A stretch of DNA of 64,000 nt, from positions 526,391 to 590,390 of the forward strand of contig CBDCXJ010000051.1 of assembly GCA_965223695.1 (NCBI GenBank), in the 5' to 3' direction. The position numbers and the translations under genes were made by a program. The stretch comes from JAUVPB01 sp965223695 (GTDB lineage Bacteria; Actinomycetota; Thermoleophilia; Gaiellales; Gaiellaceae). Of the stretch, positions 42,599 to 51,902 are shown in pieces (the first letter of the stretch is position 1; each line of letters starts with the position of its first letter). The notes under the pieces were generated by a model. That model was given only the letters and a program-made list of their open reading frames with translations, searched no databases and was not told where the DNA came from.

Positions 42599-43746
42599 GC
42601 GCCATCAGAGACGCATCCGCCATCGTCGGCATTGGTGAGACCGAGTACTCGAAGGACTCCGGCCGAAGCGAGCTCGCGCTCGCGTGCGAGGCAATCAAGA
42701 CCGCGGCCGACGATGCCGGTATCGACGTCGCCGAGATCGACGGGCTCGTCCGCTTCGACATGGACCACGTCGATGAGGTCGCGCTCACGTCACACCTCGG
42801 CCTGAAGAACCTGAGCTTCATGAGCCAGACGAGCTACGGCGGCACCGGAGGAAACGCGGTGATCGTTCATGCGGCCGCGGCGATCGCGGCCGGCGTCGCG
42901 AACACCGTCGTCTGCTATCGGGCGCTGAACGAGCGCTCGGGCGCTCGCTACGGGCAGGCCTCGACCTGGATGACGGACGAGGTGGGTGGAATGGCGGCCC
43001 TGCAGATGCCCTGGGGCATGCTCACGCCGGCACAGATCTTCGGCATGTTCGCCCGCCGCCACATGGTCGAGTACGGCACGACGAGCCGCCAGTTCGGCGC
43101 CGTCGCGGTCGCCTCGCGCCGCCACGCCTCGATGAACCCGCGGGCGATGATGCAAAAGCCGATCACGGTCGAGGATCACCAGGCCTCTCGCCTGATCGCC
43201 GATCCGCTGCGGCTCTTCGACTGCTGCATCGAGAGCGATGGGGCGTGCGCCGTGATCGTCACCAGAGCCGACCGTGCCCGTGACGGCCGCAATCCGCCGG
43301 CGTGGATCATGGGCGCCTCGCAGGGCAGCGGCTCCCGCGCGCAGGGCATCATCTTCCGCGACGATCTCGCCATGGCCGAGTCGACCTACACGGCCGCCGA
43401 CGTCTATCGGTCTGCCGGTGTCGGCCCGGAGGACATCGACGTCCTGATGGTCTACGACCACTTCACGCCGTTCGTGATCTTCACGCTCGAGGCCTACGGT
43501 TTCTGCAAGCCGGGCGAGGGCGGGCCGTTCGTCGAGGACGGCCGGATCGAGTTCGACGGTGAGCTGCCCATCAACACGCACGGCGGCAACCACTCGGAGG
43601 CCTACATCCATGGGCTTCCGCACGTGATCGAGTCGGTGCGCCAGCTGCGAGGCGACTCGACAGCGCAGGTCGACGGCGCCGAGGTGATCCTTTCGGCCAG
43701 CTCGATCGCCGCCCTGTCAGCCGCCGTCATCCTGAGGAAGGACTAG
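42595..43746 (+). CDS. Thiolase-like (Ltp/SCP-x) protein lacking the nucleophilic cysteine
   Basis: 384 residues from ATG 42595. Thiolase fold is clear: AIVGIGETEYSKDSGRSELALACEAI, LGLKNLSFMSQTSYGGTGG, YRALNERSG, YDHFTPFVIFTLEAYGFCKPGE and NTHGGNHSEAYIHGLPHVIE (pieces). At the position of the thiolase Cys there is Tyr81 (SQTSYGGTGG), as in Ltp2-type aldolases and lipid-transfer thiolases. Followed by DUF35 and MaoC genes, it most likely forms an aldolase complex that removes a side chain from a beta-hydroxyacyl-CoA. From 42909 on, the gene lies in the left arm of the giant inverted repeat. Confidence 0.84.
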   Translation: MSAIRDASAIVGIGETEYSKDSGRSELALACEAIKTAADDAGIDVAEIDGLVRFDMDHVDEVALTSHLGLKNLSFMSQTSYGGTGGNAVIVHAAAAIAAGVANTVVCYRALNERSGARYGQASTWMTDEVGGMAALQMPWGMLTPAQIFGMFARRHMVEYGTTSRQFGAVAVASRRHASMNPRAMMQKPITVEDHQASRLIADPLRLFDCCIESDGACAVIVTRADRARDGRNPPAWIMGASQGSGSRAQGIIFRDDLAMAESTYTAADVYRSAGVGPEDIDVLMVYDHFTPFVIFTLEAYGFCKPGEGGPFVEDGRIEFDGELPINTHGGNHSEAYIHGLPHVIESVRQLRGDSTAQVDGAEVILSASSIAALSAAVILRKD

Positions 43747-43750
43747 CGCT

Positions 43751-44167
43751 GTGCTTCGAGGAATGCCCAGACCGCTCCCCGACCGCGATACGCAACCATT
43801 CTGGGACGGGTGCCAGGAAGAGCGCTTCCTGCTCCCCATCTGCGCAGCGTGCGGCGAGGGGCGCTGGCCGCCCGGCCCGATGTGCCCCGCCTGCCAGAGC
43901 CAGGAGGTCAACTGGGTCGAGTCCGCTGGCCAGGGCGAGGTCTACAGCTGGATCGTTGCCAACCATCCCGTGCACCCCGACCTCGTCGATCAGGTGCCCT
44001 ACGTGGTTGCGCTCATCGAGCTCGAGCACGGCATCCGCGTGGTGGGGAACGTGGCTGGCTGCGAGCCGGACGACGTCGAGGCAGGAATGCCGGTCGAGCT
44101 CTACTTCGAGGAGCTCGAAGACGGTTCAAGGCTGCCGAACTTTCGTGCCACTGGAGGTGCCGCGTGA
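43751..44167 (+). CDS. DUF35 OB-fold/zinc-ribbon protein (ChsH2-like partner), left copy
   Basis: 138 residues from GTG 43751 (an ATG at 43763 is an alternative). The N-terminal helix MPRPLPDRDTQPFWDGC precedes a zinc ribbon LLPICAACGEGRWPPGPMCPACQS (four Cys) and an OB fold (GQGEVYSWIVANHPVHP, PYVVALIELEHGIRVVGN). DUF35 proteins bind thiolase-like partners; in actinobacterial steroid degradation the DUF35 part of ChsH2 recruits the Ltp2 aldolase. Overlaps the MaoC gene by 4 bases. An identical copy is at 62742-63158. Confidence 0.84.
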   Translation: MLRGMPRPLPDRDTQPFWDGCQEERFLLPICAACGEGRWPPGPMCPACQSQEVNWVESAGQGEVYSWIVANHPVHPDLVDQVPYVVALIELEHGIRVVGNVAGCEPDDVEAGMPVELYFEELEDGSRLPNFRATGGAA

Positions 44168-44643
44168 CCGAGCCACGAGTCCTCGATTCACTCGATCAGT
44201 ACTTCGACGACTTCCGCGTCGGCGATCGGATCCTGACGGGCGGTCGGACCCTCACCGCCGAGGACATCACCGTCTTCTCGGAGCTCTCCGGCGATTCGCA
44301 TCCCCTCCACACGGACGACGACTTCGCTGCCAACGGGCCCTTCGGCGAGCGCATCGCTCAGGGCTGTCTGACACTCGCTCTGGCCACCGGGCTCGAGTTC
44401 GCGCTCGTCGGCGCTGCCGACGACAGCAAGATCATGGCGTTCTACGGCATGGATCGACTTCGCTTCGTGAAGCCCGTTTTCATCGGCGACACGCTGCATA
44501 TCGACGGCGAGCTCATCGCCTGCGACGCGAAGGATGACTCGCGCGGCGTCGTGACGATCCGCGAGGAGATCAAGAACCAGCGCGACGAGACGGTCGTTGC
44601 GTTCAAAAAGCGGCTGCTCTACCGCCGGCGCAACGCTGCGTGA
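44164..44643 (+). CDS. MaoC-like hydratase/dehydratase (ChsH1-like), left copy
   Basis: 159 residues from GTG 44164 within the DUF35 stop. Hot-dog fold with the MaoC hydratase motif: DITVFSELSGDSHPLHTDDDFAAN contains the catalytic Asp and His, followed by RIAQGCLTLALATGLEFA. LRFVKPVFIGDTLHIDGEL forms the second half. It would hydrate an enoyl-CoA before the aldolase step. GTGA-coupled to the SMP-30 gene; duplicate at 62266-62745. Confidence 0.85.
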   Translation: MTEPRVLDSLDQYFDDFRVGDRILTGGRTLTAEDITVFSELSGDSHPLHTDDDFAANGPFGERIAQGCLTLALATGLEFALVGAADDSKIMAFYGMDRLRFVKPVFIGDTLHIDGELIACDAKDDSRGVVTIREEIKNQRDETVVAFKKRLLYRRRNAA

Positions 44644-45548
44644 GCGTGTCGCTCGGCGAGCTCGTCGCGGGCGAGGCCGAGCTTCTCGCGACCGGTTTCG
44701 AGTTCACCGAGGGACCCGCCTGGGACGCGGCGGCCAACCGGCTTCTGTTCAGTGACATCCCGGGCGACGTCATACGTGCGTGGGACGGCGAGCGCGCCAC
44801 CGACTGGCGCCGGCCGAGCAACATGGCGAACGGGCTCGCGCTTGACGGCGAGGGTCGTCTGCTCGCCTGCGAGTCGGCGACAAGCCGTGTCACGCGGGCT
44901 GAGCAGGACGGGACGATCACGACCGTCGCCTCGCACTTCGGCGAGCGTGAGCTGAACAGCCCGAACGACCTCGTCGTTGCCTCCGACGGGTCGATCTATT
45001 TCACTGACCCTCCGGGGGGAAGGTCGCGTCCGCACGGCGTCGAGCGGCCTCGTGAGCTCGACTTCCAGGGCGTCTTTCGGGAACCACCCGGCGGTGGTGA
45101 CTCACAGCTACTCGTGGACGATTTCCACACTCCGAACGGCCTCTGCTTCTCGCCGGACGAGTCGCTGCTCTACGTGAACGACAGCATCCGCATGCATGTC
45201 CGCGCGTTCGGCGTCGCGGCCGACGGCTCGCTCACCGGCGGCGACGTCTTCTTCGTGCAGGAGGGCTACACGCCCGACATCGCCCGCGTCATCGAGTTTC
45301 TGCAGCGCGAGGGCCGGCTCGAGCACGGGCTGCCTGACGGCATGAAGTGCGACGAGCTTGGGAACGTGTACTGCACCGGACACGGCGGGATCTGGGTGCT
45401 GAGCCCGGAAGCCGAGTTGCTCGGGATCATCCCGACGCCCGAGATCCCGGCAAATCTGTGCTGGGGCGGCGCGGACGGGCTGACGATGTTCGTGTGCGCT
45501 ACCCGGTCTCTCTACGCGGTGCCGATGCGCGTGCGCGGCGCCCTTTGA
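44640..45548 (+). CDS. SMP-30/gluconolactonase-like beta-propeller, intact left copy
   Basis: 302 residues from GTG 44640. Conserved metal-site residues of the family appear: FTEGPAWDAAANRLLFSDIPGD (Glu), NMANGLALDGEGRLLACES, ELNSPNDLVVASDGSIYFTDPPGG (Asn) and FHTPNGLCFSPDESLLYVNDS (Asp), in pieces. It would hydrolyse a lactone formed in the pathway. This copy is uninterrupted, while the right-arm copy has two extra bases near 62105-62125 and is out of frame there. Confidence 0.84.
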   Translation: MSVSLGELVAGEAELLATGFEFTEGPAWDAAANRLLFSDIPGDVIRAWDGERATDWRRPSNMANGLALDGEGRLLACESATSRVTRAEQDGTITTVASHFGERELNSPNDLVVASDGSIYFTDPPGGRSRPHGVERPRELDFQGVFREPPGGGDSQLLVDDFHTPNGLCFSPDESLLYVNDSIRMHVRAFGVAADGSLTGGDVFFVQEGYTPDIARVIEFLQREGRLEHGLPDGMKCDELGNVYCTGHGGIWVLSPEAELLGIIPTPEIPANLCWGGADGLTMFVCATRSLYAVPMRVRGAL

Positions 45549-45573
45549 TCGAGACGGGCTAGCTCGAAGCCTT

Positions 45574-45856
45574 CTACTCACACCACGCGCGAATGACAGC
45601 CTCGAGCTCGCCGCGGCCGGCCTCGACCTCGGCCAGGTCCGCAAACCGCATCGTGCGCGCCAGCTTTCCGTCGCCCTCGAGCCGTGGATGCTTCCCCGGG
45701 ATCTCAGCGCCACGGTGGAACATGATGCTGATGAGCTTCTTCGATGGATTGAAGCTCGCGATATTGCCCTCGTACATGAACGTGGGTGTCTTCCACTTGA
45801 TGCACTCGGTGAACGCGCTCGTCGAGCCATTGGTCGACTTCGGGGTTAGAACGCAT
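45574..45856 (-). pseudogene. DUF1801-like protein with a frameshift, left copy
   Basis: The ATG at 45856 lies inside the end of the VOC gene and opens MRSNPEVDQWLDE. The rest, FTECIKWKTPTFMYEGN then ASFNPSKKLISIMFHRGAEIPGKHP, is in another frame and ends at 45574. The two pieces match the YdhG/DUF1801 family pattern (KWxxPTFxYxGxIASFN). The same shift occurs in the right arm (61051-61333), so it predates the duplication or is a systematic error. A start at 45777 (MYEGN) would yield only 67 residues. Confidence 0.6.
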
Positions 45857-46187
45857 AGAGCTCTACTCGGTAGCCGTCGGGGTCGAGCACCTGGACGCGG
45901 GCCGGCCCGGACGCCTGTGACTCGAGCTCGTCCACGCCAGAGGCCTGCAGTCGTTCACGTGCGGCACCGACATCCTCCTTCCGATCCAGCTGGAAGCCGA
46001 AGTGGTTCGTACGAGGGAGCGCCGGCGGTGTTCCTTCGCTCAGCGCCAGCAAGGAGCCGTCACCACCGGCCAGGATCAGGAGGTGCTCGTCGTCGTGGAC
46101 TCGCCGCGTGAGCCCGAAGTGCTCTGCGTAGAAGGCTGCTGAGCGCTCGCGATCGGTAACGGTGAGGGCGACGTGGTTCAGTCGCAC
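45846..46187 (-). CDS. VOC-superfamily (glyoxalase-like) protein, intact left copy
   Basis: 113 residues from GTG 46187. The pattern LNHVALTVTDRERSAAFYAEHFGL, TNHFGFQLDRKEDVGAARERL and RVQVLDPDGYRVELYAF (pieces) is a single glyoxalase/bleomycin-resistance domain with likely metal ligands His5, His at TNHFGF and Glu near the C-terminus. The right-arm copy lacks three bases around its start. It overlaps the DUF1801-like gene, so both are probably co-translated. Confidence 0.8.
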   Translation of the reverse strand: MRLNHVALTVTDRERSAAFYAEHFGLTRRVHDDEHLLILAGGDGSLLALSEGTPPALPRTNHFGFQLDRKEDVGAARERLQASGVDELESQASGPARVQVLDPDGYRVELYAF

Positions 46188-46207
46188 GTCGCCGCTCCGT
46201 CAACCAT

Positions 46208-46483
46208 CTAGTCCTCTAGCCCGCCGTCCTCGGGCGCTGCCGTTGAATCAACCATCATCTCGACGACGCCGACGCGGCCGAAGTCGACCTTGGCGATCGC
46301 AAGGTCGTGCTCCCAATCGGGCTCGTCGCGCAGTACGCGCGCTCGCATCCGCTCCGCCGACTCGGGTGTTCCGAAGAACTCGATCACACGCCCGGCTTCG
46401 CGGCTGAAGACGCCGTAGAAGACGAGCTCTGGTGTTCCGTCGGTGGGGCCCATGCCGGCACCGAGTTCGTCACCGCCCGGCAC
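46208..46483 (-). CDS. Hypothetical small protein, left copy
   Basis: 91 residues (or 81 from the Met at residue 11, MGPTDGTPELV). LVFYGVFSREAGRVIEFFGTPESAERMRARVLRDEP reads like a short dimeric-barrel or DUF-type protein. I do not recognise the family. One base substitution relative to the right copy changes Val to Met (VVEMMVD versus VVEVMVD). Confidence 0.55.
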   Translation of the reverse strand: MPGGDELGAGMGPTDGTPELVFYGVFSREAGRVIEFFGTPESAERMRARVLRDEPDWEHDLAIAKVDFGRVGVVEMMVDSTAAPEDGGLED

Positions 46484-46517
46484 GATCCTGCGCGAGGCTC
46501 CGCCCTCGAGTCGATGG

Positions 46518-49390
46518 CTACCGGCTCGTGATCTTCGTCTTGCCGCTCGGCAGCGAGGTCAGCGCCTTGGCGATCTTGCGCTGAACCTTTTTCAGTGCGC
46601 GCGTCCTGAGTGTCCTCTCGACGCTCGAGCGGAACTTCTTCTCGGCCTTCTTGTGCTTTGTCTTCGCCTCAATCGTGCCGTGATCCTTGCCGCCACCGCC
46701 GAAGACCTTGTCGACACCCTTCCCGCCGAGCAGCTTGTCGAGGCCGAGGTCGCCATGGAGCTCGTCCTTGCCCGGCCCGCCGTCGAGGATGTCGTTGCCG
46801 CGGCCACCGATCAGAACGTCGTTGCCCTTCAGACCGATGATGATGTCGTCGCCCTTCTTGCCGCAGATGACGTCGCGTTTCCTGGTGCCGCGAATGATGT
46901 CGTCCTTGTTCGTGCCTTTGATCGTGCACTTCGGGCTTCTTGGGCTTGGGCGTCGTTGGGTTCGCGGGCGTGCCCGGGCCGGGGCGGCGCCGGGGGCGCC
47001 GTGCAGGGCGGGACTTCGATCCCGCTGAAGCTGACCGTCTGACCGCCGACCGTCACGGTGCCCAGCACGACGACGGCCGTAGAGCAGTCGGTGGTCAGCG
47101 AGTCTGTCCCTGCGAGGCCGGTGTCGTTGACGGAGACCGGACCGGCGAGGTTGCCGAACGAGATGCTCGTCGCGTCGGAGCCCTCGTTACCGTTGAGCGT
47201 GAGGCCGTTTGCGGCAACTGCCTGCACGGTGAAGGTGTCGTCGCCCGACCCGCCGAGCACAGATCCAGTGCCACCTGAGATCGTGGCGGAGTCGTTGCCG
47301 CCGCCGAGGTTGACCGTCAGTGCGTCCATACCCGACAGCCCGACGGTCTCAGCACCGCGCGCGACCTGCGTCGCAGTGACGTTGACCGTATCGGCAGCCG
47401 CGCCGGTGAAGACGGTTGCGGCGTCGCCTGGACCGCCGCCGGAGTCGAGGAGGTTGAAGACGCCGGCCCCTGCCAGCGTGATCGAGTAGCTGTCCCCACT
47501 GCCACGGCCGTCGAGGGTCGCGAAGCCTGTGAAGGACGACGCTGAGAAAGAGTCGGCGCCTGCCGAGCCGTTGATGGTGGCCTGCTCGATCTCGGTGAGC
47601 GTGTCGGTGCCGAGCGAGCCGCCAAGCGAGGTGTTGGTGAGTACGACAGACCCGGCGCCGCCCAGGGTCTCGACGATCGTGTCCGTGCCTCCGTTGCCGT
47701 CGATCGTGTCGTTGCCGGTGCCGCCGGTCAATGTGTCGCCGGAGGTTCCGCCCTGGATCGCGTCGTTGCCGCCCAGCCCCGTCGATCGTGACGCTTCCCA
47801 GTCCCCACGCGCTGGCGTCGATCGAGTCGTCGTTGCCCGTGCCAGTGAGGTCGGCGCCGTTCATGCCGGAGAGGGTGTCGCTGCCCAGGGTGCCGGTGAA
47901 AGCGCCATTCGTGAGGACGCCGTTCGCCACGCCCGTTGCCCGAACAATGTCGAAGCCATTGTTTCCGTTGAGCGTGTCGTTGCCTGGGCCTCCGTCGAGA
48001 GTGTCGCTAGCGGATCCTCCTGTCAGGACGTCGCTATCGCCTGCTCCGACGAGTGTCACGGGGCCCGAGAAGGCTCCGGCATCGAGGGTCTGCGCGGCAG
48101 GTCCGCCGGTGATCGTGGCCCGCTCTACCGAGATGAGCGTGTCCCGTCTCAGAGCCCGCTGAGAACTGCCCGTTCTCGAGCGTGACGTCTCCGTCTCGTT
48201 GCTCGACGAGGGTGTCGGAGCTGCTGCTGCCACCGTTGATGGTGTCGTCGCCTGGGCCGCCGGTCAGCGTGTCGCTGCTGTTGCCACCGTTGATGGTGTC
48301 GTCGCCGTTTCCACCGAGCAGCGTGTCGTTGCCACTTAGTCCTGAGAGTGTGACGTCGATGCTCGCACCAGAGGCATTGATCGTGTTCGCGCTTGAGCCT
48401 CCGGTGATCGTCGCCGTCTCGACATTCGGGAGCGTGAACGTCGACGCGCCGCGTGTGAAGGTCGTGCCGGCAAGCGTCTGAAGCGACTCGTTGTTCGTCG
48501 AGCTGACGGTGGTCGGCGCCGGCTCCGCCGTCAACGCTGGCGTCGCCCGTCCAGGTGCCTACGGTGAATGTGTTGTCGCTCCCGTCGCCCGTGAGATCGG
48601 CCGTCTCGCCAGCGAAGTTGTCGAGGGAGAAGCTGGAGCCGCCTGTTCGGGTGAGCGAGGTTGTCTGAGAGGGTAAATCCGGTGCCGTTCGACGCGAGGG
48701 TGTCGGTGATTGTGTCCGTGCCGCCCGCGCCGTCGAGGCTGGCGGAGCCGCTCCAGGCGCCGACGTCGAAGGTGTTGGCGCCGCCCCCACCTGTCAGATT
48801 TGCGTCCTCGAATCCGCTCAGCGTGAAGGTGCTTCCTCCGACCGTCAGGGAGGTGTCGGTGAGCGTGAAGTTGGTGTTCTCCCCGAGGACGATCACCTGG
48901 TCCGTGTCGATGCCGCCATTGATCGTCGTCAGCACGCCCGTGGAGGAAAGAGTCACGCTGTCGTCGCGATCCAGGAGGTTTATCGTGAGCGATGAGATCG
49001 TGTCTGGGCACGTGGCCGGGGTTCCGGCTGGACTGCCTCCACCGGTTACAGTCACCGCTCGCCGTGATGGTGTCGTTGGGATCGGAAAACGTGTAGACGT
49101 TCCCGGTGAGCGTGACCGTCAAGTTGTCGTTTGACGGATCCGCGGCTGTGTACGTCGCCGGCCCCACTGATCGTTCCAGTCAATAGCGCGCCATGCGCAT
49201 TACCGAGCCCGATGAACCCAACTGCGACGACGATTGCGGCCAACGCTACGCGTCGAGCCCACCGCCACCCGCGCGCGTCGCCCGCCGCGACCGCGACCCA
49301 GGTCGCGTACATCGCCTGGAGCGGGTGGTGCCGCTCGATGCGGCCTGTGTGTGGGGCGGATCGACCGTACATAGCGCCGGCGTGCCCCAA
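46518..49390 (-). pseudogene. Calcium-binding beta-roll protein, left copy with multiple frameshifts
   Basis: Reverse-complement copy of the gene at 57527-60392. It carries at least seven additional one-base insertions, all in short G or C runs (near 46929, 46972, 47777, 48145, 48656, 49045 and 49160), plus the frameshift shared by both arms near 48527. A substitution changes GGSSSDTL to GGNSSDTL. As written it cannot give a full-length product. See the right copy for the domain description. Confidence 0.85.
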
Positions 49391-49467
49391 CCGGGGCCGC
49401 CTGCCAGTACTGATCGACCAGAACCAGGGGCACCCTTAAGCGCACCCCGCCGAGGCCCCCGTAAGGG

Positions 49468-49878
49468 TTACCTCACCTCGAGGTTGAAGACCATGCCGAG
49501 GTCGTAGTGCGACTCTGGCGTGCCGGCGAAGAGGTCGCAGAAGACCTCGTACGTGCCGGGCGTCAGCACCGGCTCCAGGCGCCCTGATTCGAGCGGCCCA
49601 ACGTCGGTTCGGTACTCGGTGCCCTTTGCGTCGACGACGACCAGGTTGTGGTCGTCCTCGCCGCGGTTGTAGATGTTGATCCGCACGGTGCCGGCCGCCA
49701 CCACGAGTCGCGACGGCCTGAGAATGAACTCGAACTCGTCGACCGCAAGCGCGTTGAAAAGTGGAGGCGCGGCCGGTGGAGGCATGACTGGACGGTGCTT
49801 GCGCCCGAGCGCCGCCGAAGCGGGCGCGGCCAGCGCGAGCGCCACTCCAAGCGCAAGCACCGTCCAGACGAATTTCAT
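49468..49878 (-). CDS. Secreted cupredoxin-like protein, left copy
   Basis: 136 residues from ATG 49878, overlapping the DUF1501 stop. It is identical in sequence to the right copy at 57039-57449: signal peptide 1-22, cupredoxin ligand set His77, Cys114, His124 and Met129. This small gene happens to contain no inter-arm indel. Confidence 0.78.
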   Translation of the reverse strand: MKFVWTVLALGVALALAAPASAALGRKHRPVMPPPAAPPLFNALAVDEFEFILRPSRLVVAAGTVRINIYNRGEDDHNLVVVDAKGTEYRTDVGPLESGRLEPVLTPGTYEVFCDLFAGTPESHYDLGMVFNLEVR

Positions 49879-51402
49879 ACGAACAACGTGTCTGGGCTCG
49901 CGTCGAAGCGGTCGATGCCTGCGAAGGGTCCGCCCGGAAGCGGCCCGGTCGCGTCTCCACCCATCCACTCGTCGATCAGCGCCTTGTAGACCGTTCTGAA
50001 GTCGGTGACCATCGGTATCGCGTCGCTCGTCGACTCCTCGGGAATGCCTGGGAACTGCCCGGCGTACCCGCCGCGGACGGCCGAGCCCGAGACCATCATC
50101 AGGCCTGCATCGCCGTGATCGGTGCCGACGCTGTCATTCTCGTAGATCTGGCGTCCGAATTCAGAGAACACGAGCGTGGCGACATTCTGCTCGATCCCGC
50201 GGGCGGTGAGGTCTGCCTTGAACGCGGCCAGCGCGCGAGAGAGCACCGACAGCTGTGGATCGTGGCGGCTCAGCATGCTGCCGTGGTTGTCGAAGCTGCC
50301 CCACGAGATCGTGACGATCCGTGTGCCGAGACCGGCACCGAGCAGCGTCGCGGCGAGCTGGAGCCGGTTCGAGAGCGATGAGTTGGGGTACGCGACGCCA
50401 GAGCCGCCGCCCTGCAGTGAGGTGAGTCGGTTGGCCACGTCGACCGTCAGGCCGTACATGCCACGCGCTCGCAGCAGCGCCTCGTTGGAAGCACCGCCGA
50501 CGGGTACGCCGGCCAGCGCCTGGACCTCTGCGTTCGGATCGGCGTTGGACACGCCCGGCACGTCGAAGCCGACTCCCTGCAAGCTTTGCAGCGCCGAGAC
50601 GGGGTTCTTGGCCGTGCGGATCTCCTTGGAGAGGTCGTTGCCGATCGTTACCGCCTGCAGCGGGTTCGAGTCGGAGCCGTTCGCGCCGATCCAGCGGCCT
50701 ATCCAGCCGGTCTGGCTGTTGCCGGTCGGGTCAGCCCTGAAACCAGATATCGCGCCCCGTGAAGTGCGAGCGCGTCGAGTTCGGGTAGCCGACGGCGGTG
50801 AAGACGGCCAGGTCGGAGCCGGCCCCGCCGCCTCCGTCGCCATACAGCGTGTCGAAGCCATGGATGTCGCCGTTGTCACCGCCGCCAGCTTGTGAGACCG
50901 CGACGTTGGCAAAGGCGAGGGCGTTGCCTGTGCCCGGCATCACCTTCGTGCCAACACGCCCACCGGCCGTCGGCGTATCGGCCTGGCCGACGTTCTGGCG
51001 GAAGAGCTGCGGCCGCGCCGTCGTTGATGTAGCGCGGGTACATGTTCGCGGCCGGGTCGATCGGCACGGTGACGTTCGGCCCGTCGTTGCCGCCGTTCAG
51101 GTACACGAGCACCAGGCTCTTTTGCATCGGCGTGCCGGCGTTGGCGGCGACGTCTTCCCAGACCGTGCCCCAGTCGAGCTTGGTCGCCGCGTACACCGAA
51201 GCGAGACCAGCGGCACCGCCCCTTGAGCAGCGACCGTCTGCTGAAGCCGCGCTCCTCCGGAGTTCCGTCCGGGAAGCCGACGAGCGCCTCACCCGGGATC
51301 GGCATCATCTGGCTCGGCGCCAGCTCCGTCTCGCGGTTGTCCGGCCTGAGCGCAGTCGGCGCATTTGAGTGCGTGAATATCGGTTTCTTTCCTGGCGTCC
51401 AT
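49875..51402 (-). pseudogene. DUF1501 Tat-exported protein, left copy broken by indels
   Basis: Copy of the intact gene at 55519-57042. Extra single bases lie near 50740 (AAA for AA), 51010 (GCC for GC) and 51218 (CCCC for CCC), each shifting the frame; a substitution near 50700 replaces Met by Ile. The C-terminal 300 residues (49875 to about 50735) remain in one frame. Confidence 0.85.
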
Positions 51403-51902
51403 CTACATCACCTGCGCATCGGGTCCGGCCAGCATGAGCGCGCGACACATGATCTGCCGCTCCTTGCGATCACTCGAGTTCTTGCTCTTGGCCTTGTTGG
51501 CGTAGTCGCGGGATCGCCTGGTGTGTCCCCGCGGCGAGCCAGGGGCTACCGACCGCAGCGAATGCGCGGTCGTAGGCAGCGGTTGCGGTCTCGCCGCTGA
51601 CGTCTTCGATGTTCAACGAGTCGAGCAGCTGACCGATGAAGTCGAATCGGGCCAGCGCGGTGTTGGTGTTGAGCCAGGCCAGGCCGCCTTCCCAGCCCGC
51701 CCAGACGGCCTCTGTTCCCGCCGACGGTGGCGAGCGCATTGCGCCGACGACGTAGATGGCCCATCTCGGACAGGTAGTCAGTCGGCGTGTCGTCGGTGAT
51801 CGAGAGGCCGAGTGACCGGCGACTTGATCATGTTCGGCTCGCCGATCGACTCGTACATCTGCGAGTGCGAGAGGATCTTTCGAAGCAGCGGCTTCAGCTT
51901 GT
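51403..51902 (-). pseudogene. DUF1800 C-terminal fragment, cut off at the inverted-repeat junction
   Basis: Only the last about 165 codons of the DUF1800 gene are present, ending at the junction 51902/51903. In this copy the stretch TEAVWAGWEGGLAWLNTN is in one frame (an extra C near 51710 relative to the right arm restores it), but a G insertion near 51508 breaks the end. Together the two arms let the true C-terminus be read. Confidence 0.85.

Larger units (their letters stand above)
42909..51902. repeat. Left arm of the giant inverted repeat
   Basis: These 8994 bases are matched, in reverse complement, by 55021-64000 (8980 bases). The match ends abruptly at 51902/51903: TTCAGCTTGT continues as CCCCGGGTGG here, but as GGCCACTGCT in the reverse complement of the right arm. 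The left limit given is only where the right arm reaches the window edge. Compared with the right arm, this arm mostly has one extra base in G/C runs, for example near 46929, 46972, 47777, 48145, 49160 and 51218, giving a net excess of 14 bases. Confidence 0.96.

Noticed and set aside
51812..51902. Extension of the Gly-rich protein upstream of 51903
   Set aside because: Those codons are antisense DUF1800 sequence on the left arm; the fusion arises from the junction and does not represent the natural N-terminus.
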